This document shows positions 8,356 through 17,618 of a stretch of DNA of 59,967 bases, one piece after another. The notes beneath the pieces were generated by a model, which saw only the letters and a program-made list of their open reading frames with translations, did not search any database and had not been told where the DNA came from. Position numbers and translations under genes: made by a program. Origin of the DNA: Candidatus Saccharimonadota bacterium (GTDB lineage: Bacteria; Patescibacteriota; Saccharimonadia; Saccharimonadales; Saccharimonadaceae); the NCBI GenBank assembly GCA_024699125.1, contig JAILQE010000008.1, positions 1 to 59,967 of the forward strand, written 5' to 3'. Each line of letters opens with the position of its first letter. The first letter of the stretch is position 1.

Positions 8356-8922
8356 ATGAAAAAAGTTTTAATGCATACGTGCTGCGCGCCGTGTAGTGTT
8401 TACTGTATCAAGTCGCTTCGGGCTGAAGGCATCGAGCCGACGGTATTTTGGTACAACCCAAACATCCATCCGTATACTGAATATAAATCGCGCCGCGATT
8501 GTTTGAAAGAATACGCTGCCAAGGTGGGCGTGAAAGCGATTTTTGAAGATGAATATGGCTTGATGAAATTTTGCGAGAACGTTTCTTCTGATATTACAAA
8601 CCGCTGCGTGAATTATTGTTATCCGACTCGCATTGGCGAGACCGTGCGTTATGCCAAGGAGCATGGCTTTGACGCGTTTACGACTACGCTTCTCGTTTCG
8701 CCGTATCAAAAACACGAAGAATTAAAGAAAGTTTGCGAGAAGTTAGCCGATGAGTTTGGTATTGAATTTTTGTATCGTGATTTTCGCCCTGGGTTTTATG
8801 ATGGTCAGGCCGAAGCGCGCGAAGCCGGGCTCTACATGCAAAAATACTGCGGTTGTATTTTCTCGGAAGCCGATCGCTACAGCAAACAGATAGAACGCGA
8901 ACGCGGAACATTTGAAATTTAA
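8356..8922 (+). CDS. queH: Epoxyqueuosine reductase QueH
   Basis: 188 aa. Performs the last step of queuosine synthesis, reduction of epoxyqueuosine to queuosine in tRNA; it is the non-orthologous replacement of QueG. The family (DUF208) is recognised by three Cys clusters: HTCCAPCS at the N-terminus, RCVNYCYPTR near residue 85 and YCGCIFSE near residue 165. These carry the iron-sulfur cluster and the redox Cys pair. It is followed 23 bp later by queA and then tgt, so the whole tail of the pathway is contiguous. No queC, queD, queE or queF is in this window, consistent with salvage of preQ1 from outside. The start at 8356 is chosen because the TATAAT hexamer ends 7 nt before it. Confidence 0.92.
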   Translation: MKKVLMHTCCAPCSVYCIKSLRAEGIEPTVFWYNPNIHPYTEYKSRRDCLKEYAAKVGVKAIFEDEYGLMKFCENVSSDITNRCVNYCYPTRIGETVRYAKEHGFDAFTTTLLVSPYQKHEELKKVCEKLADEFGIEFLYRDFRPGFYDGQAEAREAGLYMQKYCGCIFSEADRYSKQIERERGTFEI

Positions 8923-8933
8923 GCAAAATATGT

Positions 8934-8939
8934 TAGAAT
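8934..8939 (+). promoter_or_regulatory. -10 hexamer of queA
   Basis: TTAGAATA contains TAGAAT at 8934-8939, ending 6 nt before the queA ATG at 8946. It gives queA-tgt a separate predicted leaderless promoter within the gap after queH. Confidence 0.45.
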
Positions 8940-8945
8940 ACTTTT

Positions 8946-11076
<2,131 letters not shown>

Positions 11077-11144
11077 TTTGATTATTTCTTGTTTTTGTGT
11101 TATAATTATAAGTAGGCATGGGCTGTACCTGAAAAGGAGGAATT

Positions 11145-11246
11145 ATGGAAAAACTGGAAAAAGTCTGTTATACTGCAGCTCTAATTCTTTGGTTTGTTTG
11201 GTTTGTTCTTTTTATATTTAGTGAAATGGGCGACGATAATAAGTAA
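11145..11246 (+). CDS. 33-aa single-pass membrane peptide
   Basis: A short open frame with a very strong AAAAGGAGG site 5 nt upstream and a -10 hexamer (TGTTATAAT) about 45 bp upstream. The peptide is MEKLEKVCYTAAL followed by a hydrophobic stretch rich in Trp, Phe, Val and Ile (residues 11-26) and a charged tail EMGDDNK. It is followed by a convincing terminator at 11285-11309. Such an isolated promoter, ribosome site, membrane peptide and terminator unit is what small membrane regulators or type I toxins look like, but no antisense RNA is visible and no family is recognised. It opens the accessory island to 13330. Confidence 0.6.
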   Translation: MEKLEKVCYTAALILWFVWFVLFIFSEMGDDNK

Positions 11247-11284
11247 AGATAAGATACGATAATAAACGATAGCCCCCCATGCTA

Positions 11285-11309
11285 GGCTCGCTAAAAGCGG
11301 GCCATTTTT
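11285..11309 (+). terminator. Intrinsic terminator after the 33-aa peptide gene
   Basis: An 8-bp stem, GGCTCGCT at 11285-11292 pairing with AGCGGGCC at 11296-11303 (one G-T pair), is followed by A and five T. Confidence 0.75.
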
Positions 11310-11420
11310 AGTTCTTTACAACCTAGCTGTCTTGAAAAATCACTATATTTATGCTATAATATTGAAAGAGAAGGTGATTATTTTAGTTCTTTCACATTAC
11401 ATATTTAAGGAGGGTTAAAT

Positions 11421-11942
11421 ATGAAGAAAATATTTTCAGTTATATTTGTGGTCGTCATTGTTTTATCTCTTTCTGCTTGCGGCAAAGATGATAAAAACAG
11501 AGAGGAGTACGAGGGTATCGATCACTATCGTGAGCCTACGACAACGGTTGAAATCACGACTCCTGACCCTACTGCGACGCCGATGATTTATATTTCGGAC
11601 GACGACATTATGAACTCTTTCCATCGAGAAGAGAACGTAATTGAGGTCGAAATAGATATTGCTTGTGCCACAGCTTACAGTGAGCCTTATTCTGGCAAGG
11701 TGTTAGGTTATCTCGTAGGAGAATGCTTCACCACTGGAGATTTTTATTGGGCCGACCATAACAACAGAGTCGGCTTTAATCTCTCTTGCACGAAGGGGCT
11801 CTACGAGGCAGACGAAAACGGTGTTATCCATCCCATTCAAGTCGAAGATTCGGATGGTATCATTTGGGTTCGTGATAATGACGCTTTCTTTTCACTAGTC
11901 CCACATCCGGAAAACTATGATGGAACGGATTGGGGCAGTTGA
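11421..11942 (+). CDS. Lipoprotein with a Pro/Thr linker and SH3-like C-terminal part
   Basis: 173 aa. The N-terminus MKKIFSVIFVVVIV leads to the lipobox LSAC, with Cys20 as the lipidated residue, so it should be anchored on the outer face of the membrane. A Pro/Thr/Asp-rich linker (TTTVEITTPDPTATP) follows, then a folded part containing the motif DSDGIIWVRDND. That motif matches DPDGIIWIYANY of the 12451-13278 protein, so the two are probably paralogues with SH3-like beta domains. TATAAT lies about 60 bp upstream and AAGGAGGG precedes the ATG. It is followed by its own terminator. The gene stops at TGA. Function is unknown; wall or glycan binding is a guess from the SH3-like resemblance. Confidence 0.7.
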   Translation: MKKIFSVIFVVVIVLSLSACGKDDKNREEYEGIDHYREPTTTVEITTPDPTATPMIYISDDDIMNSFHREENVIEVEIDIACATAYSEPYSGKVLGYLVGECFTTGDFYWADHNNRVGFNLSCTKGLYEADENGVIHPIQVEDSDGIIWVRDNDAFFSLVPHPENYDGTDWGS

Positions 11943-11963
11943 TTTATCACCTTCTTTGTTTTG

Positions 11964-11992
11964 GGGGTCGTCCTTCGGGGCGGCCCCTTTTC
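11964..11992 (+). terminator. Intrinsic terminator after the lipoprotein gene
   Basis: GGGGTCGTCC (11964-11973) pairs with GGGCGGCCCC (11978-11987) around a TTCG-type loop and is followed by four T, C and TTT. Confidence 0.75.
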
Positions 11993-12063
11993 TTTGCTTG
12001 TAAAATTTGTGATTTGTGGTATAATATTTGTAGGCTAAGGTTTGAGCATGTAAGGAGGTATTT

Positions 12064-12315
12064 ATGACTGAAACAAAGTTCGCGATTTTTTGTCTGATTG
12101 GATTTCTTATCTGTATATCAATAGTAATCCGCGGTTTAATGGCAAAACGAGGCAAATGTAAGGCGAGAGCAAAAATCATCAAGACTGGTCATTTGATTAT
12201 CGAAATTCGGCCAATGAGTGATGATTTAAGCTTTGATGCAGAGGTAGAGGATATGTTCCAAGCGATTGGGACAATTATAGAGCAAAAAGAGCAAAGCCTA
12301 AGCCCGCCCTGCTAA
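12064..12315 (+). CDS. Small one-TM protein of unknown function
   Basis: 83 aa. A hydrophobic segment at residues 7-24 (FAIFCLIGFLICISIVI) is followed by a basic stretch (AKRGKCKARAKIIK) and an acidic, helical C-terminus ending in QSLSPPC. By the positive-inside rule the C-terminal part would be cytoplasmic. GTAAGGAGG lies 5-6 nt upstream of the ATG and a TATAAT hexamer about 40 bp upstream. The stop codon lies in the loop of the terminator hairpin. No family is recognised. It belongs to the set of short, individually terminated genes in this island. Confidence 0.6.
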   Translation: MTETKFAIFCLIGFLICISIVIRGLMAKRGKCKARAKIIKTGHLIIEIRPMSDDLSFDAEVEDMFQAIGTIIEQKEQSLSPPC

Positions 12316-12329
12316 TGCAGGGCTTTTTT
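12306..12329 (+). terminator. Intrinsic terminator overlapping the stop codon of the 83-aa gene
   Basis: GCCCTGC (12306-12312) and GCAGGGC (12317-12323) form a perfect 7-bp stem; the loop TAAT contains the stop codon, and six T follow. Confidence 0.85.
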
Positions 12330-12376
12330 ATGCAAAAATAAGCATAAGCATACTTGATTTTTTTGGCATTTTGTGC

Positions 12377-12450
12377 TATAATTAAAGATGTACCTAGCAA
12401 ATTAGTATAAAATCGTCATCCCAAAAAAAATACCATAGGAGGTACAGTAT
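12377..12450 (+). promoter_or_regulatory. Promoter and leader with a possible SD-sequestering stem
   Basis: TATAAT at 12377-12382 should start RNA near 12389. The first transcribed bases TGTACCT (12389-12395) are perfectly complementary to AGGTACA (12440-12446), which contains the AGGAGGT ribosome site for the ATG at 12451. The intervening loop is about 44 nt and A-rich. This could close the ribosome site; it is a prediction from base pairing only. Confidence 0.4.
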
Positions 12451-13278
12451 ATGATGACAAAAGAACAGTTCTTGAAAAGAAAGGCCCGGAGACGTCGTAG
12501 GAAGATGATTATGCGACTGTCTTTGGTGGTTGCTGGTCTCGTGCTTGCTGTAGCCCTCTTGTGGTTTGCAGTACGCGGGATAGTAAAGCTTGTCAAGTCG
12601 GCGTTTGTATCATCTGAGGCTCAGGGTGAGACAATGACCCCTGATCAGTTCGACACGCCCACCCCTACCCCGACATATGTGCCGGTGCAGGGGCTCGTTC
12701 GACGTGATCCTAAGGATAATCACCGGCTCGTGCTAAGGATTAAGTCCGACTATGAGGACAATGAGACCGTGAACGTGCGATCTAATCCTTCGCAAAAGTC
12801 TTCCAAAGTGGACACTTTGAAGGTTGGCGATAAGTTCGACATCTCTTGTTCCTACGAAGACCCTGACCATAAGGGTTATCTCGGATTCTATGGATCAGAG
12901 CTGAATGTCCCCGGAAACATCGTTTGGGTGTACAGCCTGTATTGCGATGTTGACGATGTTATGGAGCCCTGGGCTGCTACCTTACCGTATGACTACGGCT
13001 ACACCAAGAAGTACGGTAAGAGTAAAGTCACCATCCGTTCGAAAGACGGGAATGCGGACGCCAATGTCCGTTCGATTCCTTGGGAAGACGGAGATAGTTC
13101 GTATGGACGTATCTCTGTTAATACAACTTTTACGGCAGGCACCGTTTATGTATCTGGTGACCAGCAATGGTATGGCTTCCCTGCCGTAGCGCTCGGACAC
13201 GAAATTCAGACTGTTTTACATGATCCGGATGGTATTATCTGGATCTATGCAAATTACTGTATTATTGACCCGCAGTAA
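12451..13278 (+). CDS. Membrane-anchored protein with two SH3-like repeats
   Basis: 275 aa. A basic N-terminus (KRKARRRRRKM) precedes one membrane segment (about residues 24-42), so it is a type II anchored protein with the rest outside. A Thr/Pro linker (DTPTPTPTYVPV) leads to two copies of an SH3b-type unit: VNVRSNPSQKSSKVDTLKVG near residue 107 and ANVRSIPWEDGDSSYGRI near residue 205; NVRS-x-P is the usual opening of bacterial SH3 domains. The end DPDGIIWIYANYC resembles the lipoprotein at 11421. Codon choice appears richer in GC than in flanking genes (by eye), hinting at transfer. The start could be either of two adjacent ATGs. SH3b domains usually bind peptidoglycan; binding of the own or the host wall is possible. 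Confidence 0.7.
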   Translation: MMTKEQFLKRKARRRRRKMIMRLSLVVAGLVLAVALLWFAVRGIVKLVKSAFVSSEAQGETMTPDQFDTPTPTPTYVPVQGLVRRDPKDNHRLVLRIKSDYEDNETVNVRSNPSQKSSKVDTLKVGDKFDISCSYEDPDHKGYLGFYGSELNVPGNIVWVYSLYCDVDDVMEPWAATLPYDYGYTKKYGKSKVTIRSKDGNADANVRSIPWEDGDSSYGRISVNTTFTAGTVYVSGDQQWYGFPAVALGHEIQTVLHDPDGIIWIYANYCIIDPQ

Positions 13279-13305
13279 TTTGTGCACATTTTTTAAAAAA
13301 AGATT

Positions 13306-13334
13306 CCTCTGTGGTTCGCCACAGGGGTCTTTTT
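13306..13334 (+). terminator. Intrinsic terminator after the SH3-like gene
   Basis: CCTCTGTGG (13306-13314) pairs with CCACAGGGG (13319-13327) around TTCG, followed by TC and five T. It stands between the convergent SH3-like and cysS genes. Confidence 0.8.
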
Positions 13335-13340
13335 GTTGTT

Positions 13341-14690
13341 CTAATTTAGATATTGCCAGATTTGGCCGGTGGCGGTGTCTTTGACGGTGATGCCGGAGGC
13401 TTCGAGTTTGGCGCGGAGTTCGTCTGAGGTGGCCCAGTCTTTGTTGGCGCGGGCAGCGGCGCGGTCGGCGAGTAACGCCTTTTGTTCATCTGTAATATCA
13501 GGGGTGGCGCCGAGGAGATTTAGACCAAAGAGATTATCGAGGAATTCCCAGTCGCTAAGAGACATTGGTTGGCTGTCGATGACGGCGCAGGCGGCGGCAG
13601 AATTGAGATTATCCGAAACGCTAGCGAGAATCTGAGAGGCGGTATACTTGGAATCGCCTTCATCCACACCTTGCCAGCGGGTACTAGCGACGCGGTTTCG
13701 CCAGGCGAGGCGGCGGTTTTTGGCAGCGGAGAGGTCGTCAAAGGTGAAATTACGTTCGCCGCGGAAGTGGCCCTGCAAAATCCAGAGGCGGAAATCCATC
13801 GGATCGAAACCGCGCTCGATTAAATCGTCGAGAGTATAAACGTTACCAAGGGATTTAGAAATCTTTTGACCGTCAATCATAATAAAGTCGCAGTGGAGCC
13901 AATAATTGGCGAGAGTGCGGCCAGAAATGGCGTAGGTTTGGGCGATTTCGTTGGTGTGATGAATCGGAATGTGGTCGATACCACCGGTGTGAATGTCAAT
14001 TGGCTCGCCGAGCTCGGTGTCGATAATCGTGGAACACTCGATGTGCCAGCCTGGATAGCCTGGGCGGCCAAGATAATCCCAGCGCATGGCGTGTTTTTCG
14101 CCTGGTTTAATGAATTTCCAAACGGCAAAATCGGAAACGTTGCGTTTTTCGTCGCTAAATTCGACGCGTGCGCCAGCCTTGAGATTCTCGAGGTCAAGAT
14201 GGGCAAAATCGGCGTAGCCGGCAAATTTGGAAGTGTCAAAATACACGCCATCTTCGGTTTCGTAAGTAAAGCCGTTCTCAGTCATTTTGGTGACGGCGGC
14301 CTTGATTTGCTCAATATAATCAGTGGCGCGAGCAACCACATCTGGCTCGGTCAAATTCAATTTATGGAAGCCATCAAAGAAGTCGTTAATATAGAATTCG
14401 GCGATTTCCCAAACGGTCTTCCCTTCGCGGGCGGCGCCTTTTTCGAGCTTATCTTCGCCTTCGTCGGCGTCAGAAACTAGGTGGCCAACATCGGTGAGGT
14501 TGAGGACGCGTTTAACTTTATAGCCTTCAGCCTTGAGGGCGCGAATAAGTAAATCCCAATAGATATAAGAAGCGTAGTTGCCGATGTGTGGGTGGTTGTA
14601 AACGGTTGGGCCACAGGTATAAATCTTAATGGTATCGCCCGTTGGCTTAAAATCTTCCACCTTCCTTGTTGGCGTGTTATACAGTTTCAT
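13341..14690 (-). CDS. cysS: Cysteinyl-tRNA synthetase
   Basis: 449 aa, within the family range. Charges tRNA-Cys. The class I signature near residue 30 reads CGPTVYNHPHIGN (HIGH-type) and the KMSKS loop is KISKSLGN near residue 265. Zinc ligands are kept: Cys in CGPTVY, Cys in ECS and His/Glu in the HIPIHHTNE segment. The start ATG lies 14 bp inside the end of the upstream hydrolase gene, so it is translationally coupled; it is the last gene of an nrnA-hydrolase-cysS operon. The C-terminal anticodon-binding region is present. Confidence 0.95.
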   Translation of the reverse strand: MKLYNTPTRKVEDFKPTGDTIKIYTCGPTVYNHPHIGNYASYIYWDLLIRALKAEGYKVKRVLNLTDVGHLVSDADEGEDKLEKGAAREGKTVWEIAEFYINDFFDGFHKLNLTEPDVVARATDYIEQIKAAVTKMTENGFTYETEDGVYFDTSKFAGYADFAHLDLENLKAGARVEFSDEKRNVSDFAVWKFIKPGEKHAMRWDYLGRPGYPGWHIECSTIIDTELGEPIDIHTGGIDHIPIHHTNEIAQTYAISGRTLANYWLHCDFIMIDGQKISKSLGNVYTLDDLIERGFDPMDFRLWILQGHFRGERNFTFDDLSAAKNRRLAWRNRVASTRWQGVDEGDSKYTASQILASVSDNLNSAAACAVIDSQPMSLSDWEFLDNLFGLNLLGATPDITDEQKALLADRAAARANKDWATSDELRAKLEASGITVKDTATGQIWQYLN

Positions 14691-15456
14691 TTAATCTTTC
14701 CTCTAACATTGATGCAATTTTAGCATATTTTTCGCGAGAAACCCCGTGGCGGCCATTAGTTTTAATGGCGGTGACGAATTTGTTGCTTTTGGCGATTTTT
14801 TCGACGTTAAATGGGGCGATGTAGGCGTCTTCGCTGCCGTAAATCATGGTAGTTTTGACCTTGAGGCCAGAAAATGCCTTGTAATTGGTTGGATTTTTGA
14901 CGATATTCTCGAGTTGGGCGTTGAATGGGCGCTTCACGAGCAGTTTTTTATCATAGGCAGTGACGGCGGTTTTGAAGCTGTCGATTCCCTTGATGAAAAT
15001 TGGGCTTTTGAGGTCGGCGGCGGAGTAAATCGGTGGCGATACTAGAAAAATCTCTTTAATGGTTTCTGGAAAGAGGCTGGCATAGTGCGCCACAAGCATG
15101 GTGCCCATCGAGTGGCCAATCAAGATGAGTGGGGTTTTGATCTTAGCTTGTTCAAGGGATTTTTGCAAAGCCGACACTTCTTCGTCGACATCGTAGCAAA
15201 GATGGTTTGAGCTATATGATTTGCCGTTGCCGAGCCAGTCGAAAGTGATGAAGCGGATGTTTTTAAGGGCTGGCGTGCTGCGGAAATATTTAATCGTGTG
15301 ATCGTAGGTTTTGGAGCTTGAGGCAATGCCGTGTAGCATCACGACGGTGAGTTTTGGTTTACGCGAAAGGCAAAAATCGTGGGTTTTGGCGAGTTTTATT
15401 GGCTTTTTGAGTAAGTCATATTTAATACTGTTTTTGATGTTATTCGTGATTTTCAT
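14677..15456 (-). CDS. Alpha/beta hydrolase of unknown substrate
   Basis: 259 aa. Oxyanion segment MLHGIASSSK near residue 40, nucleophile elbow GHSMG near 120, a candidate acid in YGSEDAY and catalytic His in GRHGVS near the end, so the catalytic triad is complete. No signal peptide or membrane segment, so cytoplasmic. It overlaps nrnA by 17 bp upstream and cysS by 14 bp downstream. Relatives include lipases, esterases and monoacylglycerol lipase-like proteins; the substrate cannot be inferred. Confidence 0.85.
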   Translation of the reverse strand: MKITNNIKNSIKYDLLKKPIKLAKTHDFCLSRKPKLTVVMLHGIASSSKTYDHTIKYFRSTPALKNIRFITFDWLGNGKSYSSNHLCYDVDEEVSALQKSLEQAKIKTPLILIGHSMGTMLVAHYASLFPETIKEIFLVSPPIYSAADLKSPIFIKGIDSFKTAVTAYDKKLLVKRPFNAQLENIVKNPTNYKAFSGLKVKTTMIYGSEDAYIAPFNVEKIAKSNKFVTAIKTNGRHGVSREKYAKIASMLEERLNETV

Positions 15457-16429
15457 TTGAGAGTAGCTCCGGTGTTATTTTGATGATGTCGTTTACAACT
15501 TCTTCGTAGGTAGTGTCATAGGTGCGGAAGCCCGCGGCAAATGGGTGCCCGCCGCCACCGAAGTAGCCGGCGATTTTCTCGGCGATCGGGGCATCACTGG
15601 CGGTACGAATTTTGCCAGTAACCTTGCCGTCTGGATAGGTTTTGATGGCTACAGCGACTTTTACGCCCTCCACGAGGCGCATTTCTTCGAGAATCAGGAC
15701 GTTTGGATTGTATTCGTCGGAATATTCGCGGATGTCATCCCACGGGATGAGCACGGTGGCTACTTGGCCGTCAAGCGAGTACTCGATGCGCTTGATGAGG
15801 TCGGCTTTATAATCGAGGATGCGTGGGGATTTTTTCATGAACTCGCGGCGCATATCTTCGAGCACGGAGACGTCGGCGCCGAGCCTGGTGAGCTCAGCGG
15901 CGGTTTCGAAGGTTTCGGCGGTAACGGAAGCGCTGGTGAGGCCCAAGGTATCAGATAATATACCCTGGAAAATAGCTTCGGCAGCGTCTTTGTTGATCTC
16001 GATTCCCTGTTCTTTGGCGATGTGATAGATTAAATCACAGCAGGCTGGGCGATTCTCGATGATTTTATCGTGCGGGAAGTTAAGATCATCTTCGGTCTCG
16101 TGGTGATCGAGCACGAAAACTGGTGCAGTATAGAGGCGGTTTTTGATCGCGGCATCGTCAATGAGTTTTGAGAGCAAAATTTCGGCGGCGGTATCAACGA
16201 TAATGTAGCCGTCGGCACGGAAATTGAACTCATTCGTAACTCTCGACCAATCCTTAAAATAATGGAGATATTTTGGGATGTCGACCGGGCAGTAAAGTGA
16301 AATTTCGTGGTCAGACAACAAATAATCTAGCGCAATGGCAGCGCCAAGTGAATCTCCATCAGGGTTTTCGGCTTGAATAATACAGAGAGATTTTTTGTCT
16401 TTAATAAAATCTGAAAAATTTTGATACAT
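15440..16429 (-). CDS. DHH/DHHA1 phosphoesterase (NrnA-like nanoRNase or pAp phosphatase)
   Basis: 329 aa. The DHH motif is LDHHETE near residue 130 and the C-terminal DHHA1 motif YFGGGGHPFAAG near 290. The first motif reads QAENPDGDSLGAA; the usual HxNPDxD has lost its leading His (Ala/Glu there) but keeps the Asp residues. Such proteins degrade 2-5 nt RNA and/or pAp, or cyclic dinucleotides. TATAAT (minus strand, 16438-16443) ends 8 nt before the ATG and no ribosome site is seen, predicting leaderless translation. It is the first gene of the operon with the hydrolase and cysS. Confidence 0.85.
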   Translation of the reverse strand: MYQNFSDFIKDKKSLCIIQAENPDGDSLGAAIALDYLLSDHEISLYCPVDIPKYLHYFKDWSRVTNEFNFRADGYIIVDTAAEILLSKLIDDAAIKNRLYTAPVFVLDHHETEDDLNFPHDKIIENRPACCDLIYHIAKEQGIEINKDAAEAIFQGILSDTLGLTSASVTAETFETAAELTRLGADVSVLEDMRREFMKKSPRILDYKADLIKRIEYSLDGQVATVLIPWDDIREYSDEYNPNVLILEEMRLVEGVKVAVAIKTYPDGKVTGKIRTASDAPIAEKIAGYFGGGGHPFAAGFRTYDTTYEEVVNDIIKITPELLSNENHE

Positions 16430-16474
16430 ATGTTTATATTATAACATGCTTTTGCGCCTCGACAGCCTTCGTGT

Positions 16475-16480
16475 TATAAT
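16475..16480 (+). promoter_or_regulatory. -10 hexamer of the yqeG-like gene
   Basis: TGTTATAAT, an extended -10, ends 6 nt before the ATG at 16487, so the mRNA is predicted leaderless. The divergent nrnA promoter hexamer is at 16438-16443. Confidence 0.55.
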
Positions 16481-16486
16481 AAATTA

Positions 16487-16933
16487 ATGAGACTAATAAG
16501 AGCAGATCGCAGATTTAAACGTTTCGAAGACGTTACCCCGGCGATTTTGCAAAAAGATAAGATTAAACTTCTACTTTGTGACCTCGATAATACTTTGACC
16601 GAACGCCTTTCTACGATCCCACCAGCTAAGCTAGAAGATTGGATTAAAGCCTGCCAGGGTGTAGGTGTAGAAATTGTGGTGATTTCGAATAACGTGTTTA
16701 AGAAGCGCGTGCAAGGTTTTTGTGAGCCTTATGGCATTCGTTGTGTGTGGTCCGCCAAAAAGCCACTCAGTGTATACTTGACCCAAGTGCGCGAAGAAGC
16801 TGGCGTGGCGCCAGAAAACACTGCCATGCTCGGCAACAAATGGTCTACCGATATGCTTGCCGCAAAATTTGCTGGCATTAAAGCCTGGAAAGTTGAAGCT
16901 AGAACCAGTCTTGATCTAGATAAAGATAGCTAA
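16487..16933 (+). CDS. YqeG-type HAD-IIIA phosphatase
   Basis: 148 aa. The HAD nucleophile motif is LLCDLDNTL near residue 32, motif II Ser/Thr is in VVISNN, and the C-terminal block GNKWSTDMLAAK matches the family's acidic motif region (GD-x3-TD), though the usual Asp is Asn. Related to YqeG and GEP4-like phosphatidylglycerophosphate phosphatases, which fits the facing cdsA gene: CdsA makes CDP-diacylglycerol, from which phosphatidylglycerophosphate derives. The ends of the two convergent genes overlap by 18 bp. The role as PGP phosphatase is inference. Confidence 0.8.
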   Translation: MRLIRADRRFKRFEDVTPAILQKDKIKLLLCDLDNTLTERLSTIPPAKLEDWIKACQGVGVEIVVISNNVFKKRVQGFCEPYGIRCVWSAKKPLSVYLTQVREEAGVAPENTAMLGNKWSTDMLAAKFAGIKAWKVEARTSLDLDKDS

Positions 16934-17599
16934 AATAAACAAAACGGTACAAGTAAATGATGCGGAGTCGATGCGGTCGAGAAAACCGCCGTGGCCGCTG
17001 CGACCGCCGACTAAAATCTCGAATTTGTCGAGGATTTTATTTTTGACGACGATTTCGCTAGAATCTTTGATGCAAAAGCGGCGTTTGGTAAAGCTTTCGA
17101 GCAGGTCGCCAAACACGGCGAGCACCGGACAAAGCATGAACCATTGGTAACCGAGCAGATTATTAGGATAGATTATCGCTGCAACGAGAGCTAGGGCAAT
17201 CGCGATGCCAATAAAGGTGCCTTCCCAGGTTTTGTTTTTGGATACATGTGGAAACGGGCGGGATTTTTTGAAGATTTTGCCGCCAAGTGCGTGACCGCCG
17301 AGATAGGCAAATACATCGTAACCGCAGACGCCAAGAATAATTAAAATAATCATGATTGCGTCGCATTTAAAAATAAAGATTGGGCTGATGATAAGGAGCG
17401 CGCTTAAAACTAACGCAAGGAAGGTTGGCAAAGGTTTAATTTTTTTAGTAAAGAAACTAAGGAGTTCGATTAAAGACATCGCTGCAAAGAATGCGTAAAA
17501 AATCTTAAACGGCAAACTGTTAAAAAATGGAATACTAATACTAGCGATCAAAAGTAATGTGATTGTGACCAAGAATCGAATCTTGAAATTCTTATCCAT
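16916..17599 (-). CDS. cdsA: Phosphatidate cytidylyltransferase
   Basis: 227 aa, somewhat short, with about seven hydrophobic segments. Makes CDP-diacylglycerol from phosphatidate and CTP in the membrane. The C-terminal signature is present: KNKTWEGTFIG, then GDLLESFTKRRFCIKD, then GHGGFLDRIDS with the Asp pair that binds metal. Last gene of the GT-C/ybaB/recR/cdsA operon; it starts about 19 bp after recR. Having cdsA means at least partial phospholipid synthesis or remodelling from acquired lipid; the acyltransferase-like gene at 31060 may belong to the same need. Confidence 0.92.
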   Translation of the reverse strand: MDKNFKIRFLVTITLLLIASISIPFFNSLPFKIFYAFFAAMSLIELLSFFTKKIKPLPTFLALVLSALLIISPIFIFKCDAIMIILIILGVCGYDVFAYLGGHALGGKIFKKSRPFPHVSKNKTWEGTFIGIAIALALVAAIIYPNNLLGYQWFMLCPVLAVFGDLLESFTKRRFCIKDSSEIVVKNKILDKFEILVGGRSGHGGFLDRIDSASFTCTVLFILAIFI

Positions 17600-17618
17600 A
17601 AGCTGATTATATCATCTT

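Noticed and set aside
13866-14480. 204-aa plus-strand frame opposite cysS
   Set aside because: Shadow of the strongly conserved cysS frame; its translation has no domain character. The same applies to 5238-5855 opposite the ABC exporter and other long antisense frames.
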